This document shows, piece by piece, positions 27,532 to 36,228 of a DNA stretch of 64,000 nucleotides. The notes below the pieces were generated by a model. That model was given only the letters and a program-made list of their open reading frames with translations. It searched no databases and was not told the DNA's origin. The stretch comes from Bradyrhizobium sp. CCBAU 53351 (GTDB taxonomy: Bacteria > Pseudomonadota > Alphaproteobacteria > Rhizobiales > Xanthobacteraceae): assembly GCF_015291745.1 (NCBI RefSeq), contig NZ_CP030059.1, positions 5,979,501 through 6,043,500 on the forward strand. Direction: 5' to 3'. The position numbers and the translations under genes are program-made. Position 1 is the first letter of the stretch; each line of letters starts with the position of its first letter.

Positions 27532-28746
27532 CTAATCGTCGGCGTAGTCGTCTTCCTCGCGCTTGCGCGCCATGCTCTTGCGCGCGCCGAGCGAACCGGT
27601 GACGGAGGGCTCGCGCGCATTGGCATAGGGACTGCGCGACTGCGCACGCGAGGCAACTTCCTCGCCGGAGACCGCGGCGGGCTGGCAGATCAGGCGGCGG
27701 CTGGCGCGGCGCATCAGGTCCACGTGGATGTGGTCATAGTGATAGACGTTGGAGCCCGGCGCCAGCACCGTGGTGAAATGCGCGCAGGCGCCCGCCTGCA
27801 CGTCGCGCAAGAATCCCTGCTCCTCCGGCATGCCGCGCCAGCCGTCCTTCACGGTGACGCGGCGTCCGTCGGCCAGCACGAAGGCAGCAATATCGAGCGC
27901 ATTGCCGAAGGCGTGCTCGGAGATATGGGCACGCGAGTTACCGTTCATGCCGCGGCAGGAATAGGCGGAGATCTGCTTGATCTCGGCGACGCGGACGCCG
28001 AACCAGCGCATCGACGAAGGCTGCACGGTATCGGCGAGCCAGCGGTCGAGCTCGGACACGATCGGACAGGCCAGCGTCGCGGTCGGCTTGATCGCGACAG
28101 GACCGACGGCTGTGACACCATTGCCCTGCGCCGGACCAAGACGCGGCAGCGCCTGCTGTGCGGGCGCCTGCGAATAAGGCGCGGGATTCGCCGGCCTAGC
28201 CGGATAGCTCGGCGCATTCATGTAGCGCGAGGCCCCCGCGGCATCAGTGCCCTCGGGCGGCAGATCGATCTCGTCTTCCTCCGGCGCGACGCCGGGCGCG
28301 TTCAACGACATCGGCCCCGTCGAGGTGCCATAACCGCTGGGTTGGCGGACCGCGGTTTCGGGATAGTTCGAGCGCGACGGAGTGGAGGACGCCGGATAAT
28401 TCTGGCTCTGCGGATAGTTCGATCGCGGCTGCGCCACCGGCCAACGTGGCTGGCCACCGATGCTGCCCGGCGGTCGCAGTTCCTCGTCGGCAAAGCCGTA
28501 AGTGCCTGAGGCTTCGCCGAGGGCGGCGACCTTGAGCGGAAACTCGGCGCCGCACTGGCCGGGCCCCGAGATCGGGTCGATCCGGACCAGATCCGGCCCC
28601 TCTTTCACCGCGCCCGATTTCAGGCATGCGGCCTCAGCCTCGGCCCGCCATGGTTCACGTTCGGCCTGGAAGAAGCCGCGTCCGCAACCCGCTAGCGAAA
28701 CAAGGACGATGGAGCCGACGAGATACAAACGAACTCCGCGCGTCAT
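27532..28746 (-). CDS. Extensin-like C-terminal domain lipoprotein
   Basis: 404 residues. The N-terminus carries a lipobox (LAGC, Cys21), indicating a lipid-anchored envelope protein. A long Pro/Ser/Tyr/Asn-rich linker (about residues 90-210, with SNYPQSQNYP and SRSNYPE repeats) precedes an extensin-like_C domain. Its metal-site-like motifs HISEHAFGNALDIAAF and YHYDHIHVDL resemble LAS/D-Ala-D-Ala peptidase folds, so a role in peptidoglycan metabolism is plausible. The C-terminal ~60 residues are basic and disordered. Monocistronic by context. Confidence 0.88.
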   Translation of the reverse strand: MTRGVRLYLVGSIVLVSLAGCGRGFFQAEREPWRAEAEAACLKSGAVKEGPDLVRIDPISGPGQCGAEFPLKVAALGEASGTYGFADEELRPPGSIGGQPRWPVAQPRSNYPQSQNYPASSTPSRSNYPETAVRQPSGYGTSTGPMSLNAPGVAPEEDEIDLPPEGTDAAGASRYMNAPSYPARPANPAPYSQAPAQQALPRLGPAQGNGVTAVGPVAIKPTATLACPIVSELDRWLADTVQPSSMRWFGVRVAEIKQISAYSCRGMNGNSRAHISEHAFGNALDIAAFVLADGRRVTVKDGWRGMPEEQGFLRDVQAGACAHFTTVLAPGSNVYHYDHIHVDLMRRASRRLICQPAAVSGEEVASRAQSRSPYANAREPSVTGSLGARKSMARKREEDDYADD

Positions 28747-28804
28747 GCACGCACGTTCGATGAATTTACTTAAAGACTCTTCAACACGTTGATTTCAGTG
28801 TTCT

Positions 28805-28907
28805 TTAACCATACCGGCTCACGCATGCCGAACCCCGGGCAGAACCGAGCGACAGCAAGGCTGACTTTTTCGCGCCGAGACTCTCTGTTAACCATACCGG
28901 CTCGCGC
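28805..28907. repeat. Direct repeat TTAACCATACCGGCTC, two copies
   Basis: The exact 16-bp sequence occurs at 28806-28821 and 28888-28903, about 82 bp apart, in the region between the extensin-like gene and a 27-codon gene. TTAACCAT resembles half-sites of alphaproteobacterial cell-cycle regulators, but the repeat may also be a simple duplication. Confidence 0.6.
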
Positions 28908-28939
28908 GCCAAAGCAGCGCGCAGGGTGGGAGCGACCTC

Positions 28940-29023
28940 ATGACGTTCGCCGGGAGACTGAGCGTAGTCACCGCGTACCTCGCCATGGCCTTCGTCGGCG
29001 CCATCGTGCTCGGCATGATCTAG
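28940..29023 (+). CDS. 27-residue single-pass membrane peptide
   Basis: ATG at 28940-28942, stop TAG at 29021-29023. The peptide is one hydrophobic helix (VVTAYLAMAFVGAIVLGMI) after a short polar MTFAGRLS start. GGGAG lies exactly 7 nt before the ATG, an excellent ribosome-binding site. It is far below usual gene-calling limits. No neighbour shares its strand closely. I think nearly identical tiny proteins occur in other Bradyrhizobium genomes, but I cannot confirm that here. Function unknown. Confidence 0.6.
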   Translation: MTFAGRLSVVTAYLAMAFVGAIVLGMI

Positions 29024-29099
29024 CGGTTTATTAAGCCCATCGCAGGCGGCCTCTTCCCTTCTCTTGTGGGAGAGGGGAGCAGCGCGACTGCCGCAAATA

Positions 29100-29975
29100 T
29101 TACGACCGTGCACTCCACTGCCGCGACGTGGTGATCAACTGCTCCTCCGGCGCCTCGACGCGCGTCCAGTCGTTGCCCGAGCACCAGAAACGCCAGAACG
29201 CGCAGGCCTCGACGTGGAGCCTGCCGGGACTCTTCAGCGTCATCGTCGCGTAATAGGTGTTGCCGCTGGAGCGGCTGTAGATGCTGCCGGTCCAGGCGTC
29301 GTGCGATTTCGGCTTCATGTTGACGAGCACGCTCTCGCCCCGGCTCAAAGCCTCGGTCAGCGCGTAGCCGCACAATGCGGGCCCGCAGCGCTCGATGCGG
29401 ACTGTGCCCTTGGCACCGACACTCTCCCATTCGCCGAGCGGCGTATAGGCCTGCTCGTCGTCGTTGCGCTGCGCAGCCGCCGCGGTCGGCTTGATCTCGG
29501 GGCTCGGAACGGGCGGCGGCTCCATGCGCGGCGGATCGAGCATGACGGTCTTCGGTGGATCGATGCGCGGCAGCTCAACCCGTGGCGGATGCGGGCTCGG
29601 CGCCTCGGGTCTTGACGCCTCGGGTTTTGGCGCCGGCGGCAGCACGACGGGTTGCGACGTCGTCGCGGCCATGACGGGAGCCGCCGGCACCGGTGACGGC
29701 ACGACCACGGTCGCCGGCCTGACCGGAATGACGACATTGGCCGGCGGCGCGGCCGGAGCCGGCGCTGGGGGGGGCGATGTCACACCGGCATCTTCTGTCG
29801 GCCGGATGCTGCGATTCGAGGACACCGAGACACAGGACGCAGATCGGCAATTGCGCGGCGCCTCGACACGGAAGCGGTGGCCGCCAATCGAGAACGAATA
29901 GGAGCCGGCCTCGGCCGCCGGCGCGATCGCCAGCAGTGCGATCATTATGCCAAGCGAAGTCGCAAGCCGTTGCAT
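29100..29975 (-). CDS. Exported DUF2147-domain protein with proline-rich linker
   Basis: 291 residues with a Sec signal peptide (MQRLATSLGIMIALLAIAPA, cleavage near AEA). A short N-terminal domain with two cysteines (VEAPRNCRSASCVSV) is followed by a Pro/Ala-rich linker of about 100 residues and a C-terminal DUF2147 domain (GEWESVGAKGTVRIERCG, LCGYA, VLVNMKP, LHVEACAFWRFWC). ATG 29973-29975 has GGAG upstream. The protein at 30171-30956 is a divergent paralogue with the same architecture. Predicted periplasmic; function unknown. Confidence 0.82.
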   Translation of the reverse strand: MQRLATSLGIMIALLAIAPAAEAGSYSFSIGGHRFRVEAPRNCRSASCVSVSSNRSIRPTEDAGVTSPPPAPAPAAPPANVVIPVRPATVVVPSPVPAAPVMAATTSQPVVLPPAPKPEASRPEAPSPHPPRVELPRIDPPKTVMLDPPRMEPPPVPSPEIKPTAAAAQRNDDEQAYTPLGEWESVGAKGTVRIERCGPALCGYALTEALSRGESVLVNMKPKSHDAWTGSIYSRSSGNTYYATMTLKSPGRLHVEACAFWRFWCSGNDWTRVEAPEEQLITTSRQWSARS

Positions 29976-30170
29976 CTCCGTCTCCCTCAGTATCGCGACG
30001 ACCTTACGCAAAGGAACCGCGGCTGAATGTGCGCTGCCTCACCCAGGCGGCGCGCACCGTTGTGACCCCCATCACAGAACGCCCGGCCAGTCCGGCGTAG
30101 GGTCGAACCACGCTTCATCCACCAGCGTCTTCAGCCCCATCTCGGGACCAACGCCAATTCGGAGGTTGTC

Positions 30171-30956
30171 ATGAACAAGCTCACCATCGCCGTCACCGCA
30201 CTCTTCCTGGCGTCGACCGCCGCCGCCCATGCCGGCGGCAATACGATCTCGTTCCAGATCGAGGGCCAGCACATCCGCATCGAGACGCCGCGCAACTGCG
30301 CCTCGCTCAATTGCGTGACCATCGTCGCGCCGGGCCTGTCGGACAAGCCGATCAAGCTGAACAACATCAACCTCAAGGGCCTCGGCGGCTCGAAGGACGA
30401 TGACGTCGACACCACGCCGGCTCCGGCGACGACCGCGCAGCCCGCACCGGCTCCGGTGCAGCAGCCCGTGCAGCAGGCGCCGGTCCAGGCCACCGCGCCG
30501 GCCGCGCCCGTTGTCGCTCCGGCCGCACCCGCGCCGACCGTTGCCGCCGCGCCGTCCCTCGACACGACGACGCAGCCCGCGCCCGTCGCGGCGCCTGCTC
30601 CCGTTGCTGCTCCCGCGCCGGTCGCGGTTGCGCCCGCTCCGGCCCCGGTTGCCGCCGCGCCCGTGGCCGCGGCGAACTCGCCGATCGGCGTCTGGGCGAC
30701 CGAAGAGGGCAAGGGCAATGTCCGCGTCGAGCAGTGCGGCGCCAATCTGTGCGGCTACGCCGAGAAGACCAACGAGCGCATCCTGATTAACATGAAGCCC
30801 GAGGGCGCGAAGTGGAGCGGCCGCATTCACGATCCCAACTCCGGCCGCAACTACGACTCGACCATCGCGATGAAGGGCCCGAATGCGATGCGCGTGCAGG
30901 GCTGCGCCTTCGGCGGCATGTTCTGCGGCGGCCAGACCTGGAAGCGCGTGAGCTGA
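30171..30956 (+). CDS. Exported DUF2147-domain protein with proline-rich linker (paralogue)
   Basis: 261 residues: signal peptide (KLTIAVTALFLASTAAAHA), an N-terminal domain with IRIETPRNCASLNCVTIV, a Pro/Ala/Val-rich linker of about 95 residues with PAPV repeats, then DUF2147 (GVWATEEGKGNVRVEQCG, LCGYAEKTN, ILINMKP, MRVQGCAFGGMFC). GGAGG precedes the ATG by 5 nt. The gene is divergent from its paralogue at 29100-29975 with a 195-bp spacer. The cysteines are conserved between the two and could form disulfides in the periplasm. Confidence 0.85.
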   Translation: MNKLTIAVTALFLASTAAAHAGGNTISFQIEGQHIRIETPRNCASLNCVTIVAPGLSDKPIKLNNINLKGLGGSKDDDVDTTPAPATTAQPAPAPVQQPVQQAPVQATAPAAPVVAPAAPAPTVAAAPSLDTTTQPAPVAAPAPVAAPAPVAVAPAPAPVAAAPVAAANSPIGVWATEEGKGNVRVEQCGANLCGYAEKTNERILINMKPEGAKWSGRIHDPNSGRNYDSTIAMKGPNAMRVQGCAFGGMFCGGQTWKRVS

Positions 30957-31050
30957 CACGCGGAGCGCGTCATCCGGGGCGATGCCAAGCACCGAACCAT
31001 GGCGCGCAATTGCGCACCTGAGGATCTCGCGCCACACCTACAAATCTTCG

Positions 31051-31132
31051 TCATGCCCGGGCTTGTCCCGGGCATCCACGTTCCGAGTGACGCGAAGCAA
31101 GGCGTGGATGGCCGGGTCAAGCCTAGCCATAA
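31051..31132. repeat. Intergenic palindromic repeat (ATGCCCGGG type)
   Basis: TCATGCCCGGGCTTGTCCCGG and GGCATCCACG form one arm; CGTGGATGGCCGGGTCAAG the other. It is related to the partial element near 36156-36188. It lies in the 316-bp spacer between the DUF2147 and FecR-domain genes, which otherwise shows nothing distinct. Confidence 0.7.
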
Positions 31133-31272
31133 CGGAGTAGAGAGGTTTAGCCCCAAGCTGGCACCGCACACCATTTGGCCTCCTCACCCCTGCGACACAT
31201 GTTCATCCGCCATTCAGGTCCCTCCGGCTGATATCGGCCGATCTCGCCTCGCGTTCTCACCGGGACTTCCTC

Positions 31273-32736
31273 GTGACATCATTGCTGGCCTGGCGCCGCT
31301 TCGTGTTCGCGCTTGCGCTGCTGGCATTGCCGCTGGCGGGCAGCGGCGCAACGCATGCATCCGATGCAATCGAGCTCGCGCAGGCGCAGCCCCAGGCAGA
31401 GCCGGCGCCTGCGGCTTCCCCAGCCCCTTCCGCCTCCCCCACGCCTTCAGCCTCGCCTGCTCCCTCGACAGATACGCAATCCACCGTCGAGCCGATCGGC
31501 AACGTCGCGGCCGTCACGGGGATCGCCACCGTGATCCGCGACAAGAACTCCTATCCGCTGCGCGTGCGCGACGACATCTACCTCAACGACGTCGTGCAGA
31601 CCTCGTCGAACTCCACGCTCGGCATCACCTTCAACGACGCCACCACGTTCAACCTCTCCGCCTCGTCGAAGATCACCATCGACAATTACGTCTATGAGGA
31701 CGGCGGCAAGCAGAATTCCGGAATCTTCGACATCGGCAAGGGCACGGTGGCCTTCGTGGCGGCCGCCGTGGCGAAGACCGGCAACATGAAGATCACGACG
31801 CCGACAGCGACGCTCGGCATCCGCGGCACCACCGGCGTCGTCGACGTGCCCGAAGGCGCGGCCGCGAGCAGCGCGCGCAACGTCAACATCAAGCTCTATC
31901 CCGATGCCGACGGCCGCGTCGGCCACATCGACGTCGACGACCGCACCAGCGGCACGCGGCTCGGCGCGCTGACGCAAGGCGCGAGCGGCTTTGCGATCCG
32001 GCCTGGCGCTGCCGGCCCGGGCGGCATGCGCTTTGCGGCGGTGCCGATCACGATTCCCGCGCAGCAGATCGCGCGCGACCGCGGCTTCGTCAGCCAGGTG
32101 CATCTGGCGCAGACCACGGGGCGTCAGATCGTCACCGAGCAGCGCGACTTCCGCCGCGCCAATCCGGCTGCCCAGAGCCGCATTCCGCGGCCGGCACAGC
32201 CGCCGCAGAAACAGCAATTGCGTCCGGCGACCACCGTTCCGGGACAGCAGCCCCAGCGCCCGAACGGCCAGCCGGGCCAGAACAACCGTCCAGGTCAGCA
32301 GCAGCCGGGCACACCGGGCCGGCAAGGTGCGCAGCCGCCGCAGCAGCGGCCGGGCCAGCAAGGTGGCGCCGTGCAGCCGGGCACACCGCGTGCGGGTCAG
32401 GGCCAACAGCAACAAGGCCAGCAACAGCCCGGCCAGCCGCAAGGCGCAGGACGTCCAGGAGCACCGCGCGCCGGACAGCGCACACCGCCGATCGGCACGC
32501 CGCAAACCCAGCCGCAACGCGGCGGACAGATTCAGCCCGGAGGAGTCGTGCCGCCACAGCAGCCGGCGACACAGCCGCAACTGCCGCGCACCGGCATGCA
32601 ATCGGGCCAGCCGCCTGCGGCTCAGCCACCGGGCATGCAACGCCCCGGCGGATTCCAGCAGCGCCCCCCCGCCGCGCAGCGCCCGGCGGCCCCGCGCAAA
32701 CCAGCATCCGCTCCGAAGGAGAAGGAGCGGCGGTGA
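31273..32736 (+). CDS. FecR-domain exported protein with long Pro/Gly/Gln-rich C-terminus
   Basis: 487 residues from a GTG start. A signal-like hydrophobic N-terminus (FVFALALLALPLAGS) and a Pro/Ser/Ala linker precede a FecR domain at about residues 75-190 (VRDDIYLNDVVQTSSNSTLG, FNDATTFNLSASSKITIDNY, TPTATLGIRGTTGVV). After about residue 300 the chain is low-complexity and basic, dominated by PGQ, QQPG and RPG repeats, ending KEKERR. FecR domains here are usually periplasmic beta-rich modules rather than sigma regulators; no FecI-like gene is adjacent. Surface or matrix-associated role is only a guess. Confidence 0.82.
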   Translation: MTSLLAWRRFVFALALLALPLAGSGATHASDAIELAQAQPQAEPAPAASPAPSASPTPSASPAPSTDTQSTVEPIGNVAAVTGIATVIRDKNSYPLRVRDDIYLNDVVQTSSNSTLGITFNDATTFNLSASSKITIDNYVYEDGGKQNSGIFDIGKGTVAFVAAAVAKTGNMKITTPTATLGIRGTTGVVDVPEGAAASSARNVNIKLYPDADGRVGHIDVDDRTSGTRLGALTQGASGFAIRPGAAGPGGMRFAAVPITIPAQQIARDRGFVSQVHLAQTTGRQIVTEQRDFRRANPAAQSRIPRPAQPPQKQQLRPATTVPGQQPQRPNGQPGQNNRPGQQQPGTPGRQGAQPPQQRPGQQGGAVQPGTPRAGQGQQQQGQQQPGQPQGAGRPGAPRAGQRTPPIGTPQTQPQRGGQIQPGGVVPPQQPATQPQLPRTGMQSGQPPAAQPPGMQRPGGFQQRPPAAQRPAAPRKPASAPKEKERR

Positions 32737-32770
32737 CCCTCGAGGCAGCGCCCCGCCTCCGCACGATAGC

Positions 32771-32801
32771 GCTGAGGAGGACTCGTCCCTCCTCCGTCAG
32801 C
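32771..32801. terminator. Probable terminator hairpin
   Basis: GCTGAGGAGGA (32771-32781) pairs with TCCTCC-G-TCAGC (32790-32801, one bulged G). It lies between the convergent FecR-domain and Nudix genes. There is no T-run. Confidence 0.5.
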
Positions 32802-32866
32802 CCACGCTTCCACAGGCATATCGACTTGCGGATGGTCTCCAGGCGCGCCAGCAGCGCGGCGTGACC

Positions 32867-33433
32867 TCACGCCTCGCCGCGCAGCCAGGCCTTCACCTTC
32901 TGCAACAGGCCGTGGCGCAACTCGTGGACGGAGGCGGCTTCGGCGGGTGTCAGCGCCTGGAAGGCTGCATCCATGTCATCGGCCGATTGCACCGGCTCGG
33001 GTATCGGCGACGGCGCGCGCCTCGCGGCCGCAAGCGCAATCGGGCCAATCTGGGTCAGGAACGCGCGTTCATATTCGCGCGACAGCCGCGCGATCGCGTC
33101 GTCCAACGCGAGCCAGTCGACCGCCTTGATGTCGTTCATCAGCTTGCGGACGGGACCGCCCTCGGCTTCCATGCGCCAGAAATGCACGACCTTCGAGCGC
33201 CCGCCGGATTGGTAGACGAGCGTGCCGAGAAATTCGTGAACGGCGACGTCGTGGCCGGTCTCTTCCAGCACCTCGCGATGCGCCGCCTCCTTCGGCGTCT
33301 CGCCGTCGTCGAGCTTGCCCTTGGGCAGGACCCACTCGTTGCGCTTGCGCTGGCGCACGACCGCGATCAGCGGTGTCGAACCACGCCGCAGCACGATACC
33401 ACCCGCCGCCATCACCGGCGCCCGCGCCATCAT
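32867..33433 (-). CDS. Nudix hydrolase
   Basis: A 188-residue cytoplasmic hydrolase of nucleoside-diphosphate-linked compounds. The Nudix box is at about residues 39-62 (GKLDDGETPKEAAH followed by REVLEETG). Its small size and VLPKGKLDDGET entry resemble diadenosine or diphosphoinositol polyphosphate hydrolases, but substrate is uncertain. The frame is open further upstream and would overlap the psd gene; the tandem ATG near 33433 with an upstream GGA is preferred. A C-terminal ~50-residue helical extension follows the Nudix fold. Confidence 0.85.
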   Translation of the reverse strand: MMARAPVMAAGGIVLRRGSTPLIAVVRQRKRNEWVLPKGKLDDGETPKEAAHREVLEETGHDVAVHEFLGTLVYQSGGRSKVVHFWRMEAEGGPVRKLMNDIKAVDWLALDDAIARLSREYERAFLTQIGPIALAAARRAPSPIPEPVQSADDMDAAFQALTPAEAASVHELRHGLLQKVKAWLRGEA

Positions 33434-33494
33434 CAAATCCGTCGTCGTATAGTCCCCACCGACGATATAGGCGACGGGAGCGGCAGATTGAAGG

Positions 33495-34358
33495 CTACTT
33501 TCTTCTGAGCAGCGCCTCACCGGCACGGATGCGCGTGCCCTCGGCGATGCCGTCGCAGAAGCTGAAATCGCCCGGCGCGAGGATGATGATGGTCGAGCCA
33601 TGTTCGAACCAGCCGAGTTCCTCGCCCTTGGTCACGTTGACGTCGCAGGGGAAGTTGACCGGACCGCGCGTCTGCGCGTTCAGCACCCTATCGAGAAAGT
33701 GCAGGCGGATGCTCGCGACCAGGATCGCGGCGACCGGTACCAGCGTCACGGCCTCGCCGGTCGACAAATGCGTGCGGATCACCGCGCGCTCGTTCTTGCA
33801 GAACAGGCGCTCGACGCGCTTGAGCGCAATCGGATTGACGTTCCAGACGTCGCCGTGGATCAGCGTGACGCGCTCGATATGCGCATCGAAGGGCGCATGG
33901 AAGCGATGATACATGCTCGACGTCAGCCGCAGCGTCACGAAGCTGCCGTTGCGGTGCTGATCCACCAGCGCGGAATCGCCGACGAGGTCGAGCAGCGAAT
34001 AGGGCGCGCCCTTGACCTGGAACAGCTCGGTGTCCGCGATCCTGCCGTGAGCGCCGACAATGCCATCCGAGGGGCTGGCGACAATGGTGGGGTCGGGATC
34101 AAAGGGGCGCAAGCCCGGCTTCAGCTCCCGGGTAAAACAATCGTGCAGGCTCTTGAAGTGGGTCTTCTTCGCCTCGGACAGATCGAGGTCGGAGAACAGC
34201 TTCCACAGCGCGATCGAGAAGTCCCGCACGAGGGGATTCTCGATCTTGGAGAACCTGCCCATGAAGCGGGTCAGCGCGGCGCGCGGGATGCGGTTGGTCA
34301 ACAGAAAGTTGAGGTCTTCCTGCTGGGTGAAAGAGGCGATGAGGGCTTTGACTGTCAT
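33495..34358 (-). CDS. psd: Phosphatidylserine decarboxylase proenzyme
   Basis: A 287-residue PSD of the long, membrane-associated E. coli type that makes phosphatidylethanolamine. The self-cleavage motif HGST occupies residues 253-256, with cleavage expected between Gly254 and Ser255, which becomes the pyruvoyl group. The partner residues D98 (ASPSDGIVG) and H151/H154 (MYHRFHAPFDAH) are present. It is divergent from a class III aminotransferase with only 35 bp between the start codons. No pssA lies next to it. PE made here could feed the PmtA-like methyltransferase at 37.0 kb. Confidence 0.93.
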   Translation of the reverse strand: MTVKALIASFTQQEDLNFLLTNRIPRAALTRFMGRFSKIENPLVRDFSIALWKLFSDLDLSEAKKTHFKSLHDCFTRELKPGLRPFDPDPTIVASPSDGIVGAHGRIADTELFQVKGAPYSLLDLVGDSALVDQHRNGSFVTLRLTSSMYHRFHAPFDAHIERVTLIHGDVWNVNPIALKRVERLFCKNERAVIRTHLSTGEAVTLVPVAAILVASIRLHFLDRVLNAQTRGPVNFPCDVNVTKGEELGWFEHGSTIIILAPGDFSFCDGIAEGTRIRAGEALLRRK

Positions 34359-34393
34359 GAATCTGTCAGCTCACAGTATTAGCGCTTGTTGTC

Positions 34394-36058
34394 ATGGAAA
34401 CGACACTCCCGATTCTCTCGATGTCCGTGGCCGCCGCAGCGTCTGCTGCCGCCGTCCTCCCGAAGCTGAAGGCGCGGATCGAACTGTCCCGCGCCAAGCA
34501 TCGCTCGCTCGCCGGGCACTCCAAGATGTCGCGCCGGGTGGCAAAGCTGCTCCCGTTCTACGAATACGGAGAGAACGACATCTTCTCGTGCGACGGCGCG
34601 CCGGCGGACATCGCCGCGCAGCGCAAGGAGGCCTTCTTTCGTCTCGCCGCCCTCTACGCCGAGCGCTACCCGAAGGGCCGCGCGATGACGAAGGAAGCGG
34701 CGGACAAGATCTCCGACCTGAATTTCACCGAGAGCTATCGCGTGCCGTTCCAGTTCTCGCGCCTGGTCCGCGAGCACCTGGGCACCTCGACCTTCGTGGA
34801 GTCCTCGCGCGGCGTCACCGTCACGGATGTCGACGGCAACACATCCTACGATCTCACGGGGTCCTACGGCGTCAACATCTTCGGCAACGATTTCTACAAG
34901 GAGTGCATCGAGGGCGCCGAGAAGCGCGCGCATGCACTCGGCCCGGTGCTCGGCCCCTACCATCCCGCGATCCTCGACAATGTCCAGCGTCTCTGCCGCA
35001 TCTCGGGCCTCGACGAGGTCTCGTTCCACATGTCCGGCACCGAGGCCGTGATGCAGGCGGTGCGGCTGGCGCGCTACCATACCAAGCGCACGCATCTCGT
35101 TCGTTTTGCCGGCGCCTATCACGGCTGGTGGGGCGACGTGCAGCCGGGCGTCGGCAATCCCATTGCCGCGCACGAGACTTACACCCTCGCCGAGATGTCC
35201 GAGAAGACGCTGCACGTGCTGCGTACGCGCAAGGACATCGCCTGCGTGCTGGTCAACCCGCTGCAAGGCCTGCACCCCAACGCCAACGCGCCCGGCGATT
35301 CCTCGCTGGTGGATTCCTCCCGCGGCGGCAACTTCGATCGCGCGGCCTACACCGAATGGCTCAAGAAGCTGCGCGAGGTCTGCGACCAGCGCGGCATCGT
35401 GCTGATCTTCGACGAGGTCTTCGTCGGCTTCCGGCTCGCCGCCGGCGGTGCCCAGGAATATTTCGGCGTGCGCGCCGACATGGTGACCTACGGCAAGAGC
35501 CTCGCCGGCGGCCTGCCGGTCGGCGTGGTCTGCGGCAAGCGCGAGCTGATGCGCCGCTTCCGCGACGACCGTCCCGCCGACATCTGCTTCGCCCGCGGCA
35601 CCTTCAACTCGCATCCCTACGTCATGACGGCAATGGACGAGTTTTTGAGCCGGCTCGCCAGCCCGAACTTCCATGCCATTTATGATGGACTGGAAGAAAC
35701 CTGGAACGGTCGCGTCCAAAAGCTCAACCAGATGATGACGGACGCCGACCTGCCGGTGCGGTTCGCCAACTTCTCGTCGATCTGGACGGTGAAATACACG
35801 ACGCCCTCCCGCTACAATTGGATGCTGCAATATTATTTGCGCGCCGAGGGCCTGGCGCTGAGCTGGGTCGGCACCGGCCGGCTGATCTTCAGCCTGAACT
35901 ACACCGACGCCGATTTCACCGAAGTCGCCGACCGCTTCGTCCGCGCGGCCGGGAAGATGAAGGCCGACGGCTTCTGGTGGCACGACGGCGTGCTCACCAA
36001 CAAGACTATCAAGCGGCAGATCCTGAAAGAGATGCTGGCCAAGCGTTTTGGACGCTGA
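34394..36058 (+). CDS. Class III PLP-dependent aminotransferase with N-terminal extension
   Basis: 554 residues. About 110 N-terminal residues, starting with an Ala-rich hydrophobic stretch (residues 10-25) and then basic, precede a class III aminotransferase/glutamate-1-semialdehyde-aminomutase-like fold. PLP features are visible: GTEAVMQAVRLAR, AYHGWWGD, D340 (LIFDEVF) and Lys368 (TYGKSLAGG). The family includes enzymes that aminate lipids such as hopanoids (HpnO), but no hopanoid genes are here. With psd, a methyltransferase and a glycosyltransferase nearby, a lipid or polyketide-like substrate is a reasonable guess. No clear ribosome-binding site precedes the ATG. Confidence 0.85.
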   Translation: METTLPILSMSVAAAASAAAVLPKLKARIELSRAKHRSLAGHSKMSRRVAKLLPFYEYGENDIFSCDGAPADIAAQRKEAFFRLAALYAERYPKGRAMTKEAADKISDLNFTESYRVPFQFSRLVREHLGTSTFVESSRGVTVTDVDGNTSYDLTGSYGVNIFGNDFYKECIEGAEKRAHALGPVLGPYHPAILDNVQRLCRISGLDEVSFHMSGTEAVMQAVRLARYHTKRTHLVRFAGAYHGWWGDVQPGVGNPIAAHETYTLAEMSEKTLHVLRTRKDIACVLVNPLQGLHPNANAPGDSSLVDSSRGGNFDRAAYTEWLKKLREVCDQRGIVLIFDEVFVGFRLAAGGAQEYFGVRADMVTYGKSLAGGLPVGVVCGKRELMRRFRDDRPADICFARGTFNSHPYVMTAMDEFLSRLASPNFHAIYDGLEETWNGRVQKLNQMMTDADLPVRFANFSSIWTVKYTTPSRYNWMLQYYLRAEGLALSWVGTGRLIFSLNYTDADFTEVADRFVRAAGKMKADGFWWHDGVLTNKTIKRQILKEMLAKRFGR

Positions 36059-36155
36059 GGCCACACTTCGCGGGCTTGCCGCCGATGCGGCGGGGTTGTG
36101 TGCGCCATATGCGATTGCCCTACCGCGCGCGGGGAGGGGCGAAGCAGCCCCCAGC

Positions 36156-36188
36156 ACGTGGATGCCCGGCACGAGGCCGGGCATGACG
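36156..36188. repeat. Short palindrome GATGCCCGGC...GCCGGGCATGAC
   Basis: GATGCCCGGC-ACGA-GGCCGGGCATG forms a strong short hairpin in the 170-bp spacer between the convergent aminotransferase and Mpo1-like genes. It is partly like the 31051-31132 element and may serve as a terminator. Confidence 0.6.
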
Positions 36189-36228
36189 TAACCATCAGAC
36201 ATCGGAGTGTGTTGTGTACGTAGCGCGC

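Noticed and set aside
34394..36058. Class III aminotransferase as HpnO of hopanoid synthesis
   Set aside because: The family fits broadly, but no hopanoid genes are within the window, so the name is not justified.
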